Source: Allorhizocola rhizosphaerae (GTDB taxonomy: Bacteria > Actinomycetota > Actinomycetes > Mycobacteriales > Micromonosporaceae). From it: a stretch of 51,526 nt of DNA. Positions 8,560 through 19,024 of the stretch are shown piece after piece (position 1 is the stretch's first letter; each line of letters starts with the position of its first letter). A model generated the notes under the pieces. It saw nothing but the letters and a program-made list of their open reading frames with translations, was not told the DNA's origin and made no database searches. A program made the position numbers and the translations under genes. The DNA lies in NCBI RefSeq assembly GCF_003426775.1, contig NZ_QJUG01000032.1, forward strand, positions 1 to 51,526. Reading direction: 5' to 3'.

Positions 8560-8700
8560 TCAGCGTTGCCAGCTCGGCACCGGCCCGGCTGTCCCTTCGA
8601 GGTCGACGAGGAGGCGGAGCTCCGCACGGCGGGCGACGTCTTGATCGCTGCGTAGCTGGTCGGGCGGCAGGTCGACGAGGCCCCTAACACCAAAGATCAT
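8560..8700 (-). CDS. Possible small protein, 46 aa, coupled to the AEC transporter gene
   Basis: The ATG at 8698-8700 overlaps the TGA of the AEC transporter (ATGA), the same coupling used by neighbouring real gene pairs. The 46-codon product is acidic/Arg-rich with a repeated (V/L)VDL pattern (residues 8-11 and 32-35). I do not recognise a family. It may be a true small protein or the remnant of a longer one; coding support is the ATGA overlap and mostly G/C third positions. Confidence 0.35.
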   Translation of the reverse strand: MIFGVRGLVDLPPDQLRSDQDVARRAELRLLVDLEGTAGPVPSWQR

Positions 8701-9578
8701 CTTTGTCCCAGGAGCCAGAGGATGAGCGACAGCGACAGCAGCGACAGCACGCTGGTCACGAGCACGGCGTCTCGGCTGAGGTCGCTGGGCACCTTGTATT
8801 GGGTCGCGTAGACGAAGGTGTTTTGCGCGGTGGGCAGGCCCGCGAACAGCGTCACGGCCAGCAGGTCCAGCGGCGGAAGGTGGAAAACGTAGCGCCCGAT
8901 CAAAAACGCGACCAACGGCTGGAGCACGATTTTGGCCAGCACCGTCCAGCCGAGCTCGGGCCGGTGCAGATTGGGCCGGCTGTCGGGCATGTGCAGCGAC
9001 ATGCCGAGCGCGAACAGCGCGGTGGGAGCCGCCGCGGCGCCCAAAAACTCGAACGGGCGCAACACATCGGGCGGCAGGTGCCAGCCGGCCGCACTGAACA
9101 CGACACCCAACAGCGAGGCCATCACGACCGGCACCTTCAGCGGCAGCTCCAGGATTCTGCGCCGGTCCAGCAGGCCGACGACCAAGGGTGTCACGATCAC
9201 CGTCTGGAACGCGACCACCGCCACGACGAGCGACGCGTCCCCGAGCACGAAGATGGCCACCGGGATGCCGAGGTTTCCGGAGTTCACGTAGGCCGACGCC
9301 ATGGCGGCGATGACGCGCTCGTTCAAGCTTTTGCGGCGCACGAGCCAGAACCCAAGCAGCCCAACGATGAGCGTGCTCAAAGCGAACGCCGCCAGGGGTA
9401 CCAGAGGAAGCTCATCAAACGGGATTTTGACCAGGGTGCTGAAGATGACCGCGGGAATGGCCACAATGAAGGCGAATTGGGCCAGCCCATGCTGCGCCGT
9501 GGCGCCGAACACCCCGAACCGGGCCGCGCCCCACCCCAGAAACGTGATCACCCAGAGTGGGGCGAAGGCCGCGATCAC
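8697..9578 (-). CDS. AEC-family (auxin efflux carrier-like) transporter
   Basis: 293-aa integral membrane protein with about ten hydrophobic helices and the AEC/Mem_trans signature, including an N-terminal half with AFIVAIPAVIFSTLVK and the conserved ASAYVNSGNLGIPVAIFVLGD helix-break region, then FAGLPTAQNTFVYATQY in the second half. Bacterial members export malonate, malate or other organic acids; the substrate here is not predictable. The start overlaps the PAC2 gene stop by 4 bases (ATGA), so the two are co-translated. Confidence 0.9.
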   Translation of the reverse strand: MIAAFAPLWVITFLGWGAARFGVFGATAQHGLAQFAFIVAIPAVIFSTLVKIPFDELPLVPLAAFALSTLIVGLLGFWLVRRKSLNERVIAAMASAYVNSGNLGIPVAIFVLGDASLVVAVVAFQTVIVTPLVVGLLDRRRILELPLKVPVVMASLLGVVFSAAGWHLPPDVLRPFEFLGAAAAPTALFALGMSLHMPDSRPNLHRPELGWTVLAKIVLQPLVAFLIGRYVFHLPPLDLLAVTLFAGLPTAQNTFVYATQYKVPSDLSRDAVLVTSVLSLLSLSLILWLLGQR

Positions 9579-10477
9579 CCTTCTTGACGCCGATGTTCGG
9601 CCAGGAACCGCTCCAGCTCCGCTCCGAGCTCGTCAGCGGTCGGCAGCGGCGTGGGCTCGGTCAATAAGTTGCTCCCGCGCCCGCGCATGAAGGCGTCGTA
9701 TTGCTCCTCAAGCGCCCGCACCACGGCCGAGGCCTGCTGGTTGTCGACCAGCTGCCGCTCGACCTCGGCCCGGACGGTCTCGCCCGCCTCGCGCAGCCGG
9801 TCGGTCGGCAGGAGCAGCCCGGTGGCCCGCGAAACGGAGATCAGCAACTGCTCGGCGGCCTGCGGATATTCGCTCTCGGCCAGGTAGTGCGGCACGTGCG
9901 CGGCGAACCCGATGGCGTCCAGATCCTGCTGGCCCAGCCGGTATTCGAGCAGGTTGGTCACGCTCGCCGGGACCTGAACGTTGGCGATCCACGGCTCGTG
10001 CCCAACGATCAGCGACGGGTTGGTGCCGTGGGCGGTGACGCCGGCGGGTCGCGTGTGCGGCACGGACATCGGGATGGCGTGGATGCCGACGGTCAGCCGG
10101 ACATCGAGCACTCTCACTATCTGGGCGATCGCGGCGATGAACCGCTCCCACTGCAGGTCCGGCTCCGGCCCGGTGAGCAGCAGGAACGAGGTGTCATCGT
10201 CGTCGCGCAGCGCGTGCAGCGTCAGCGTGGGCTCGTCGTAGGACTCCCAGTGGTCGGCCGCGAACTGCATCAGCGGCCGCCGCGACCGGTAGTCGAAGAG
10301 CTGGTCGATGTCGAACGTCGCGATCACTCGCGAGTCGAGCGTGTCCAGCAGGTGCTGCCGGGCCAGCCGCCCCGCCGCCCCGGCGTCGACGAAACCGGTC
10401 AACGCATGCAACAGCACCGGCCGCCCAAGGTCAGACCGATCAGCGCTGAGCTCATAAAGGCCCTGTGGATCAAGCAC
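9575..10477 (-). CDS. PAC2 family protein
   Basis: 300-aa cytoplasmic protein of the PAC2 family (related by fold to proteasome assembly chaperone 2). It begins LDPQGLYEL, with conserved LLHALTGFVDAGAAGRLA and later LVGHEPWIANVQVPASVTNLLEYRLG. Many actinomycetes carry one or more copies, and a role in proteasome or ligase biology is often suggested but not shown. The GTG at 10475-10477 is preferred over an upstream start at 10519 because the family sequence begins there and GGAGGAGAG lies 9 bases before it. It is followed, with a 4-base overlap, by the AEC transporter. Confidence 0.88.
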   Translation of the reverse strand: MLDPQGLYELSADRSDLGRPVLLHALTGFVDAGAAGRLARQHLLDTLDSRVIATFDIDQLFDYRSRRPLMQFAADHWESYDEPTLTLHALRDDDDTSFLLLTGPEPDLQWERFIAAIAQIVRVLDVRLTVGIHAIPMSVPHTRPAGVTAHGTNPSLIVGHEPWIANVQVPASVTNLLEYRLGQQDLDAIGFAAHVPHYLAESEYPQAAEQLLISVSRATGLLLPTDRLREAGETVRAEVERQLVDNQQASAVVRALEEQYDAFMRGRGSNLLTEPTPLPTADELGAELERFLAEHRRQEG

Positions 10478-10553
10478 GATCTCTCTCCTCCAGCCGGTGA
10501 TGTTCACACCGGCCAACAAGAAAGATTAAAGATCCATTCCTAGGGGGTACCGC

Positions 10554-11579
10554 TTACGCTGTCGGCGTATCGGATAGTCCCGCGCACTCGCGCAGGCGTG
10601 CCTGCCGGTCCAGGATCCCTTGCGCCACCTCGGGATTCGCGGGCGCCGGCTGCCCGGTGACACGATCGATGTACGCCGGTTTGAGCTCGACCTCGGCGAG
10701 CCGCTTGTCGCGGATTGTGGCCCACAACACACCTGTCTCGTTGGAGGCGGCGTCGTTGCGCCACCACAGGAAGTTGCCCATCCCGTAGGCGACGTAGGCC
10801 TTGCCCTGCCAGCCCGCGCCCAGCAGCAGGTGCTGGTGCCCGCCCACGATCAGGTCGGCTCCCGCATCGATCAGCGAAGCGGCGAGCGCCTTGAGCTCGT
10901 CTGTCGGGCACTCCTCGTATTCCGGGCCCCAATGGGTCCAGGCCACGACCACGTCGGCGAGCTGGTGCGCCTCCCGCACGGCCTCAATCGCCCGCGCGGT
11001 GTCACGGAGCATGGCCAGGCCGGGCCGATCGTCCGTGGCCCGCCAGCGCTCCCACAGCTCATTGACGTGCGTCACCGCCACGACGGCGATCCGCGTGCCG
11101 TCGATATCCTTGACCCACGGCCGATAGGCGTCCCCGGCCAGGCCCGCGCCGAGCGCCGGCACCCCGGCCGCCCGTGCCGCCTCGATGGTGTCGGCCAGGC
11201 CCTCCCGCCCATAGTCGAGCGCATGGTTGTTGGCCAACGACACGACATCGACGCCCGCTTTTTGGACGGCCATGTAGGCGCTAGCGGGCGCACGGAACAG
11301 AAACGCCTTCGGCTCCGGCGTGCCCCGCTCGGTCACGGCGGTCTCAAGATTCACGAACGCGAGATCGGCTTGAGACAACAGCCCCGCGATCTCCCCGAAC
11401 GCCGTCTCGGGATGGTCGAGCAGCTTGCGTGTGCGCTCCTCGAAGTGCACGTCGCCACCGAAGGCCAGGGTTATCTCGGTCTTGGGCGCCTTGACGGGCG
11501 ACGGCTGCGCCACGGGCTGCTGCCCCTGCACCGCGCACCCGGCCGCCAGCAACACCGCAGCAAGTAGTCCAATTCGCAC
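10554..11579 (-). CDS. CapA-family metallophosphatase-like lipoprotein
   Basis: 341-aa lipoprotein: signal peptide with lipobox LLAAGC (Cys15), a short Gln/Pro linker, then a CapA (poly-gamma-glutamate capsule synthesis) domain. Metal-site motifs are LAFGGDVHFEER, FVNLETAVT, LANNHALDYG, WTHWGPEYE and GGHQHLLLG. The CapA domain belongs to the calcineurin-like metallophosphoesterase fold; enzymatic activity in this family is not well defined. No other poly-gamma-glutamate genes are nearby, so the capsule link is only by family name. It diverges from the TetR gene. Confidence 0.88.
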   Translation of the reverse strand: MRIGLLAAVLLAAGCAVQGQQPVAQPSPVKAPKTEITLAFGGDVHFEERTRKLLDHPETAFGEIAGLLSQADLAFVNLETAVTERGTPEPKAFLFRAPASAYMAVQKAGVDVVSLANNHALDYGREGLADTIEAARAAGVPALGAGLAGDAYRPWVKDIDGTRIAVVAVTHVNELWERWRATDDRPGLAMLRDTARAIEAVREAHQLADVVVAWTHWGPEYEECPTDELKALAASLIDAGADLIVGGHQHLLLGAGWQGKAYVAYGMGNFLWWRNDAASNETGVLWATIRDKRLAEVELKPAYIDRVTGQPAPANPEVAQGILDRQARLRECAGLSDTPTA

Positions 11580-11623
11580 GATTGTGCACTTTATCCGAAC
11601 TACGGGCTGTAGCGGGTGAACGC

Positions 11624-11629
11624 TAGGGT
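11624..11629 (+). promoter_or_regulatory. Leaderless-type -10 element for the TetR gene
   Basis: TAGGGT, 6 bases, then GTG at 11636. It lies in the 56-bp divergent region shared with the CapA gene. Confidence 0.5.
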
Positions 11630-11635
11630 GGGCGC

Positions 11636-12238
11636 GTGACGAGACGGTCGGCCCAGATGCGCCTGGAAGACCTGCTGCAAACGGCGGTGGAGGTGATCCT
11701 CGAGCGCGGCTTCGCCAACACGCGCACCGCCGACATCGCCAAGGCGGCCGGGGTGAGCCAGGCGCTCGTGTTCTACCACTTCAGCACGAAGGACGCGCTC
11801 ATGGCGCAGGCGTTCGAATACGCCGCCGAGCAGGATCTGGCCAAGCTGCAGGGTGTGCTGGACGCGCCCGACGAGCCGCTGCCCAAACTACGCAAGCTCA
11901 TTAAACTCCTTGCGCCCCAAGGGCGTTCGCGGTCTTGGCTGATCTGGATCGACGGCTGGTCCGAGGCGCTGCGCGTGCCCGAGCTGGAGCGCGTGTCCCG
12001 CAGACTCGACCTGCGCTGGAAGGAGGCCCTGACCGACGTCATCGCGACCGGCGTCAAGGAGGGCGTGTTCACCTGCGATGACCCGTTCGGCGCCGCCTGG
12101 CGCATCAACTCCCTCATCGACGGCCTCGCCGTGCAGCTCATGGTCCACGAAAAGACCATCACCCGCCGCCAGGCCGCCGAATGGATGCGCCTCGCCGCCG
12201 CCCGCGAACTCGGCCTGCAGCCCGAAACCCTCGCCTGA
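11636..12238 (+). CDS. TetR-family transcriptional regulator
   Basis: 200-aa regulator with an N-terminal TetR helix-turn-helix (about residues 10-55: NTRTADIAKAAGVSQALVFYHF and following STKDAL) and an all-helical ligand domain of the normal length. Its start is fixed by the TAGGGT-N6-GTG arrangement. It diverges from the CapA lipoprotein gene, a possible target by position, although no palindrome is obvious in the short shared region. Confidence 0.92.
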   Translation: MTRRSAQMRLEDLLQTAVEVILERGFANTRTADIAKAAGVSQALVFYHFSTKDALMAQAFEYAAEQDLAKLQGVLDAPDEPLPKLRKLIKLLAPQGRSRSWLIWIDGWSEALRVPELERVSRRLDLRWKEALTDVIATGVKEGVFTCDDPFGAAWRINSLIDGLAVQLMVHEKTITRRQAAEWMRLAAARELGLQPETLA

Positions 12239-12249
12239 GGAAGCACGGT

Positions 12250-12264
12250 GTGCGATTATCGCAC
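12250..12264. promoter_or_regulatory. Perfect palindrome over the promoter of the XRE-ImmA gene
   Basis: Arms GTGCGAT and ATCGCAC with a one-base centre, ending 1 base before the ATG at 12266. Its middle contains GATTAT (12254-12259), placed 6 bases before the ATG like the leaderless -10 elements elsewhere in this window. Binding here would block the promoter, which fits autoregulation by the XRE domain encoded next. Confidence 0.6.
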
Positions 12265-12265
12265 T

Positions 12266-13354
12266 ATGACCGCGCAGCAGGAGTGGACCGAAATAGGCCA
12301 GCGAGTACGGGAGGCTCGCCTCGCTGCACGGATGTCTCAAGAAGAGCTGGGCCGTCGGATCGGGCTGGACCGCACAATGGTCGCGAAGATTGAGGCCGGA
12401 GCGCGACGGATCGACGCGGTCGAACTGGTGCGGCTGAGCTCGTGCTTTGAGCTCCCGCTCAGCCATTTTCTGTATGACCGCCCGGCCGTGCTGTCGAGGC
12501 GGGCCGCGCTCTTGGAGGACGAGGCCACTCAGGCCGGTCGGGAATCGTTCCGACTGGAGGCCTCGTTGATGAGCTGGCTGCGGGATGTACGTCAGATTCA
12601 GGCACTGGGCATGCTCGGCACGCCCGAGATTCTCAGGTATCCGGGCACGGTCGATTCGGGATCGGCGGCACGTGAGGCAGCGAACTGGCTACGTCAACGG
12701 TTAGGACACGGCCGTGAGCCGATCTCCTCCCTCATGGCGACCTGCGAGCAGGCGGGACTTTTCCTCGCCGTTCTCGACCTGCCGGGGGACGGTGCATCGG
12801 TCATCGACGGTGACGTGGCGGCCGCCGTGGTGGGCAGGTTTGGCGATCCGGGCAGGCGACGCGCCACAGCCGCTCATGAGTTGGGCCACATCGTGCTCGG
12901 CGATGAGTATTCGAGCGATCTCGGCGTTAGTGCCTCGCGAGCCGATCGGGAATCCGTTATCGACGCATTCGCAGCGGAGCTGCTGCTGCCCACGGATGTC
13001 ATTTCCGCGCGAGGATCTGGCTTGACTCGGGACGCACTGGTTCGGCTCACGGCCCTCTACCGAACCTCATGGTCTTTGGCTGTCCGGCAAGCGGTTCAGG
13101 CCGCGGTTCTGGACGAGCCGGAGGCGACCGGATGGTTGGCCCAGACACCGACCAGGGCAGAGCTGCTTGATGCCGTCGGGTGGGCCCCGCAACCCGATTT
13201 GGACTGGATCCGGGTACCACCGAGCTTCGCTCATGCCGTCTTGGATGCACGCCGAAGGCAGCTCATTTCCACCGCACGGGCGGTGGAGTTGATGCGGGGA
13301 CAGATCGAGGAAAAGGACTTACCTGCCATCGACGGTGAGGAAGCCGAACCGTGA
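12266..13354 (+). CDS. XRE helix-turn-helix fused to ImmA/IrrE metallopeptidase domain (antitoxin-like)
   Basis: 362 aa. Residues about 8-65 form an XRE helix-turn-helix (VREARLAARMSQEELGRRIG then AKIEAGARRIDAVEL). The central part is an ImmA/IrrE zinc peptidase domain with the HExxH site AHELGHIVLGDE (His204, Glu205, His208) and a downstream helix AFAAELLLP typical of the family. This DNA-binding plus peptidase fusion is known from phage repressor, stress and toxin-antitoxin-like loci. The ATG at 12266 is chosen over an upstream GTG because of the -10 placement and the XRE start. It overlaps the PIN gene by GTGA. Likely role: self-repressor and antidote of the PIN protein; this is inference from context. 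Confidence 0.88.
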   Translation: MTAQQEWTEIGQRVREARLAARMSQEELGRRIGLDRTMVAKIEAGARRIDAVELVRLSSCFELPLSHFLYDRPAVLSRRAALLEDEATQAGRESFRLEASLMSWLRDVRQIQALGMLGTPEILRYPGTVDSGSAAREAANWLRQRLGHGREPISSLMATCEQAGLFLAVLDLPGDGASVIDGDVAAAVVGRFGDPGRRRATAAHELGHIVLGDEYSSDLGVSASRADRESVIDAFAAELLLPTDVISARGSGLTRDALVRLTALYRTSWSLAVRQAVQAAVLDEPEATGWLAQTPTRAELLDAVGWAPQPDLDWIRVPPSFAHAVLDARRRQLISTARAVELMRGQIEEKDLPAIDGEEAEP

Positions 13355-13896
13355 CCGCATCCGCCCGTGCGCCGCGCCTGGTCTTTGACACGACCTGCCT
13401 GAGCCATTTCGCCCGTGCCGACCGGCTCGACGTACTGGGCGACCTCTTGGCCGGGACGGAGTGCCTGGTTCCCCATGTCGTCCGAGAAGAGCTTCGGGAG
13501 GGCAGCCAAAGGTATCCGGAGCTTGCGCAGATCCTGAGCCTGGAGTGGCTACAGGTGGTGGGCTTGGAATCCCTGGACAGACTGAAACGCTTTGCGACCT
13601 GGGCCAACCGTGTCGGTTCCGGTGCGAGGAACGTCGGCGAGGCCAGCGTATTGTCTTTGGCGGAAGAACTCGGTGCCACCGCTCTAATCGATGATCGCGA
13701 TGCGACCCGGGTGGGCCGCTCCTTCGGAGTTGATGTGCACGGCACCATCTGGCTCCTGGCCATCTCGTGCCGAGCGGGAAAGCTCACCGAACCCGCCGCC
13801 AGCAATCTCGTGGAGGCCTTGGCGCACACCGGAATGCGACTGCCGTGCACCGGAATCGAATTCGCTCGTTTCGCACGGGCGCACGGCCTCTTATGA
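13351..13896 (+). CDS. PIN-domain protein, putative toxin of the XRE-ImmA pair
   Basis: 181-aa PIN-like nuclease domain. Acidic residues expected for metal binding are present: Asp13 (LVFDTTCLSHF), Glu47/Glu48 (VREEL), Glu97 (NVGEASVLSLAEE) and Asp114/115/117 (ALIDDRDATR). The start GTG overlaps the TGA of the XRE-ImmA gene, so the partner is made first. PIN proteins beside XRE-ImmA/IrrE proteins are a recurring, poorly characterised pair predicted to act as toxin and antitoxin; RNA cleavage is expected from the family but not shown for this one. Confidence 0.82.
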   Translation: MTASARAPRLVFDTTCLSHFARADRLDVLGDLLAGTECLVPHVVREELREGSQRYPELAQILSLEWLQVVGLESLDRLKRFATWANRVGSGARNVGEASVLSLAEELGATALIDDRDATRVGRSFGVDVHGTIWLLAISCRAGKLTEPAASNLVEALAHTGMRLPCTGIEFARFARAHGLL

Positions 13897-14146
13897 CCCT
13901 CATCACCGCTTGCCTCCAGGCCCTCGAACGCATTTATCTCTTCGCCGTCCCCGAACCATGACAGCGCCTTCACCACGGGGGCGCTGCACCGTGCTTAAAA
14001 GTGGCATTCAGAGGAAGGCATCCGGAAGGTGCTCCAGCGCCTCACGAGTTCAGGCGTGCCGGGCGGCAGCTGAGCCGCTCGTCGAGGCAGGATGGCCGAG
14101 GCAGGATGGCCGGCTAGCGAACTCGCCCTGGCCGAACAGGGTGGAG
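13897..14146. other. Non-coding gap with a 14-bp tandem repeat
   Basis: No convincing gene lies between the PIN gene and the GH36 promoter. A 14-bp unit GAGGCAGGATGGCC is present twice in direct tandem at 14084-14111. The only open frames are weak and without a ribosome-binding site. Confidence 0.5.
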
Positions 14147-14152
14147 TAGGGT
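14147..14152 (+). promoter_or_regulatory. Leaderless-type -10 element for the GH36 gene
   Basis: TAGGGT, 7 bases, then GTG at 14160. Confidence 0.45.
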
Positions 14153-14159
14153 TTCGCGC

Positions 14160-16198
14160 GTGGTCCAACAAAATCACACCTTGCGGGCCGACGGGGTCGG
14201 CGTGACGGTCGTGCTGGATAAGGATGGCGGGCTTCCGCGGATGGTGCACTGGGGTACCGATCCGGGGGTGGGCGTGCCGGATGTGGCGTACCGGTCGAGT
14301 GCGCTGCCGTTGCTGCCCGTGCAGCATGAGGGCTGGGCCGGGCGCCCCGCGATCGCCGGGGATCGCGACGGGCGGTGGCAGCATTTGCGCCTGCGCCTGG
14401 ACGGCGAGGTCGAGCTGACCGGCACGAGCATGGTGGTGCGCGCCCGCGATGACGAAGCGGGCGTGGCCGTCGAGTCTATCGTGGAGGTCACGCCGCAGGG
14501 CGTGGTGAAGATGCGGCACTCGCTGACCAACGTTGGCCCCGGCGTGTGGAGTCTTGCCAATCTTAGATGCTTTTTGCCGGTACCAGATGAGGCTGTTGAA
14601 AAGCTTGATATGACCGGGCGTTGGGCACTAGAGCGGGCGCCGCAGCGCGGCAGCTTCGGTTTTGGGGCCCATGTCCGCGAGAGTCGCCGCGGCCGCACCG
14701 GGCACGACGCCACGCTCCTGCTGAGTGTTGGCACGCAAGGGTTCGCCAACCGCACCGGCGAGATCTGGTCTGTCCATGTTGGATGGAGCGGCAACCACGA
14801 GCACACCGCCGAGCGGCTGCCCGACGCCATTGCCGCACTCGGCGGGGGTGAGCTGCTCGAACCGGGCGAGGTCAGGCTCGCCGAGGGCGAGACCTATCAC
14901 ACGCCCACCGTCTACTTTGTCCACTCCGGTCAGGGGTTGGACGGCATCCGCGATCGCATGTACCGGCTGATCCGTGCGCGGGAGTCGCATCCGCGCACGC
15001 CCCGCCCGGTCGTGCTCAACACGTGGGAGGCCGTGTATTTCGACCACAATCTCGACAAGCTCAAGGAGCTGGCCGACACCGCGGCCCGGGTCGGGGTCGA
15101 GCGGTTCGTGCTCGACGACGGCTGGTTCCGGCATCGCCGCGACGACCGCGCCGGGCTGGGCGACTGGTTCGTTGACGAAACGGTGTGGCCCAACGGTTTG
15201 GAGCCGCTCGTCAAGCATGTGCACGGGCTGGGCATGCAATTCGGACTGTGGTTCGAACCGGAGATGGTAAATCCAGACTCGGACCTGTTCCGCGGGCATC
15301 CCGATTGGGTGCTGGCGATGCCGGGGCGCCTGCCCGCCGAGTCCCGCAATCAGCACGTGCTCGACGTGTCGCGCCCCGAGGTGTTCGACTATCTGCTGGG
15401 CCGGATCGCCGAACTCGTGTCGCGTTTGGACATCGACTATATTAAGTGGGACCACAACCGCGACGTTCACGAGCCGACCAGTGTGCACCGGCAAACCCTT
15501 GCCGTGTATGAACTGTTGCGCACCCTGAAGGCACGCTTCCCCGAACTGGAAATCGAGTCGTGTTCGTCCGGCGGGGCGCGCATCGACCTGGGCATCCTGC
15601 AGCACACCGACCGGGTGTGGACGTCGGACACCAACGACCCGATCGACCGCCAGCAGATCCAGCTGTGGACGGGCCTGCTCCTACCGCCGGAGCTGATGGG
15701 CGCGCACGTCGGCCCGAAGCGCACCCACGTCACGGGCCGGGTCACCGACCTGCATCTGCGCTGCGTGACCGCGCTGTTCGGGCACGCGGGCATGGAGGCC
15801 GACATCACCGCGTTCGACGAGCTCGACCTGTTGACCGAGTGGGTGGCCCTGTACAAGGCCAAGCGTGAGCTCATTCACACTGGGCGGGTCGTCGTGCCCG
15901 ACCTCGCGGACCCGTCGGCCGTCGTGCACGGGGTCGTGTCGCAGGACGGGACGCACGCGCTGTTCAGCTACGCCCAGACCACGAGCACCCCGGCGAACAT
16001 CCCGCGGTACGGGGCTCCGTTCCGGCTGCGCCTGCCCGGCCTGAATCCCGACCTTTCCTATGAAACACGGGTCGTGTTCGGACCGCACGGCAAACTCGAC
16101 CTTCCCGAGGCGCGCTGGACCGGCCGTGCCCTGTCCACCATCGGGCTGCCGATGCCGCGCCTGAATCCCGCCGACGCGCTCGTCCTAGAGTTGGTCGC

Positions 16199-16202
<4 letters not shown>
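14160..16202 (+). CDS. Alpha-galactosidase, glycoside hydrolase family 36
   Basis: 680-aa intracellular GH36 enzyme without a signal peptide, releasing terminal alpha-galactose from oligosaccharides. It has an N-terminal beta-supersandwich, then a (beta/alpha)8 barrel with LNTWEAVYFDH, FVLDDGWF and FGLWFEPEMVNPDSD. The nucleophile Asp431 is in YIKWDHNRD and the acid/base Asp490 in WTSDTNDPID; their spacing of 59 residues resembles Thermotoga-type GH36 enzymes. A C-terminal beta domain closes the protein. The stop overlaps the GH13 start (ATGA), so both are translated together, suggesting joint breakdown of galactose- and glucose-containing oligosaccharides. Confidence 0.93.
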
Positions 16203-17740
<1,538 letters not shown>

Positions 17741-17887
17741 CCAACGTTTCATCAAACCTGGCCGTAAGGTCAGCCGCAGACGCTTGCCCCATCCGGCCAA
17801 AGGACGGTTTGCATGCAGAGCACGCTCGCTTTGGCCTCACAAGCGCGCAAGTAGGGGCTCGGGCGGGCCGCGGGTAGGTCCGGCTGG

Positions 17888-17916
17888 TTGACACGCGTCG
17901 AGAAACACAGCACTAT
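17888..17916 (+). promoter_or_regulatory. Promoter of the lacI-type gene
   Basis: TTGACA (17888-17893) and CACTAT (17911-17916) are spaced by 17 bases. Transcription would begin near 17923, just at the LacI-type box, leaving a leader of about 30 bases with a GGGGGG ribosome-binding site 5 bases before the ATG. Confidence 0.6.
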
Positions 17917-17923
17917 CTCCCCC

Positions 17924-17936
17924 AGTAACCGTTTAC
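17924..17936. promoter_or_regulatory. LacI-type operator box in front of the lacI gene
   Basis: AGTAACCGTTTAC contains the near-palindrome GTAACCGTTTAC (10 of 12 positions symmetric). LacI-family sites typically have a central CG flanked by TTAC/GTAA arms. Its place at the transcription start points to autoregulation. Related boxes occur at 22092, 29173 and 29241. Confidence 0.6.
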
Positions 17937-17953
17937 AGAAACTGGGGGGCGAA

Positions 17954-19024
17954 ATGCCGCGCAAGCCTGCCGAGCAGGCGGGGAAGGCCGGAAGGGAGGC
18001 GCGCACCACCATCCGCGACGTCGCCACCCGGGCCGGCGTCTCGGTGGCCACGGTGTCGCGCGTGCTGGCCGGCAACTACCCGACCGCGCCCGCCACGCGG
18101 ACCAAGGTGCTGCGCGCGGTCAAGGACCTCGACTACGTGGTAAACGTGCACGCCCGCGCGCTGGCCGGGGTGAGTCAGAAGACCGTGGCGATCCTGACCC
18201 GCGAGGTGATCACCCCTTTCTACGCCCACATCATCCAGGGCGTGGAGCAGCAGGCGGCCCAGGAGGGGCGGCTGTGCCTGGTGTGCACGACGGGCGCCGA
18301 CCCCGACCGCGAGCTCGCGTACGTCAAGATGATGCGCGAGCAGGGCGCAGACGCCGTGATCACGGTAGGCGGCGTGCAGGAGACACCGGAGTACCGCAAG
18401 CAGCTCGCCCACTACGCGCAGGCGCTCGACTCCGCCGGCTCTCGCTTGGTCCTCTGTGGACGGCCGGGGCTGGGGCCCGACGTGCCGGCGCTGGTCGTGC
18501 ACTACGACAACGAGGGCGGGGCCTACTCGGCGACGAGTCACGTCCTGTCCGCCGGGCACGAACGCGTGATGTTCCTCGGCGGCGCACCGGGCTTCACGAC
18601 CAGTGACCCGCGGGTGCGCGGATATGAGCGGGCGATGGCGGACCGTGGGCTGAAACCATTGCTGTATTTGGGCGCATTCGGCATCCACTTTGGATACGCG
18701 ACCATCAAGCGCCTGCTGCAGCAGGGCCCGCTCCCCTGCACCGGGATTGTCGCCAGTGATGACGGGTGTGCCGCCGGTGCGGTGAAAGCGTTGCGCGAGG
18801 CCGGTCTGCGGGTCCCGGACGATGTGTCCATTGTGGGATATGACGATGTGCCCATGGCCGCGCACATGTGGCCTCCGCTCACGACAGTGCACATCCCGGC
18901 CGAGGAGCTGGGCCGCACGGCGGTGCGCATGGCGCTGCAGGCCCAGCGCGGCATGCCCGAGCGCGAGACCATCCTCGGCACGCATGTGGTGGTCCGTGAC
19001 TCCGTCGCACGGAGAGTCGCGTGA
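17954..19024 (+). CDS. LacI-family transcriptional regulator
   Basis: 356-aa regulator. The N-terminal helix-turn-helix is TIRDVATRAGVSVATVSRVL with the hinge helix near VVNVHARALAG; the rest is a periplasmic-binding-protein-like sugar domain with DDVSIVGYDDVPMAAHMWPPLTTV at the end, all of normal length. The ATG at 17954 is chosen because of the GGGGGG site before it; an upstream TTG in frame is the -35 hexamer itself. It is directly coupled to the GH20 gene (GTGA overlap), so an amino-sugar or N-glycan-derived inducer is plausible. Other targets are suggested by shared boxes. Confidence 0.92.
   Translation: MPRKPAEQAGKAGREARTTIRDVATRAGVSVATVSRVLAGNYPTAPATRTKVLRAVKDLDYVVNVHARALAGVSQKTVAILTREVITPFYAHIIQGVEQQAAQEGRLCLVCTTGADPDRELAYVKMMREQGADAVITVGGVQETPEYRKQLAHYAQALDSAGSRLVLCGRPGLGPDVPALVVHYDNEGGAYSATSHVLSAGHERVMFLGGAPGFTTSDPRVRGYERAMADRGLKPLLYLGAFGIHFGYATIKRLLQQGPLPCTGIVASDDGCAAGAVKALREAGLRVPDDVSIVGYDDVPMAAHMWPPLTTVHIPAEELGRTAVRMALQAQRGMPERETILGTHVVVRDSVARRVA

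Noticed and set aside
13263-13976. Leftward frame of over 200 codons opposite the PIN gene extending into the gap
   Set aside because: Mostly antisense to the PIN gene; Ser/Arg-rich product without motif and no promoter or ribosome-binding site.
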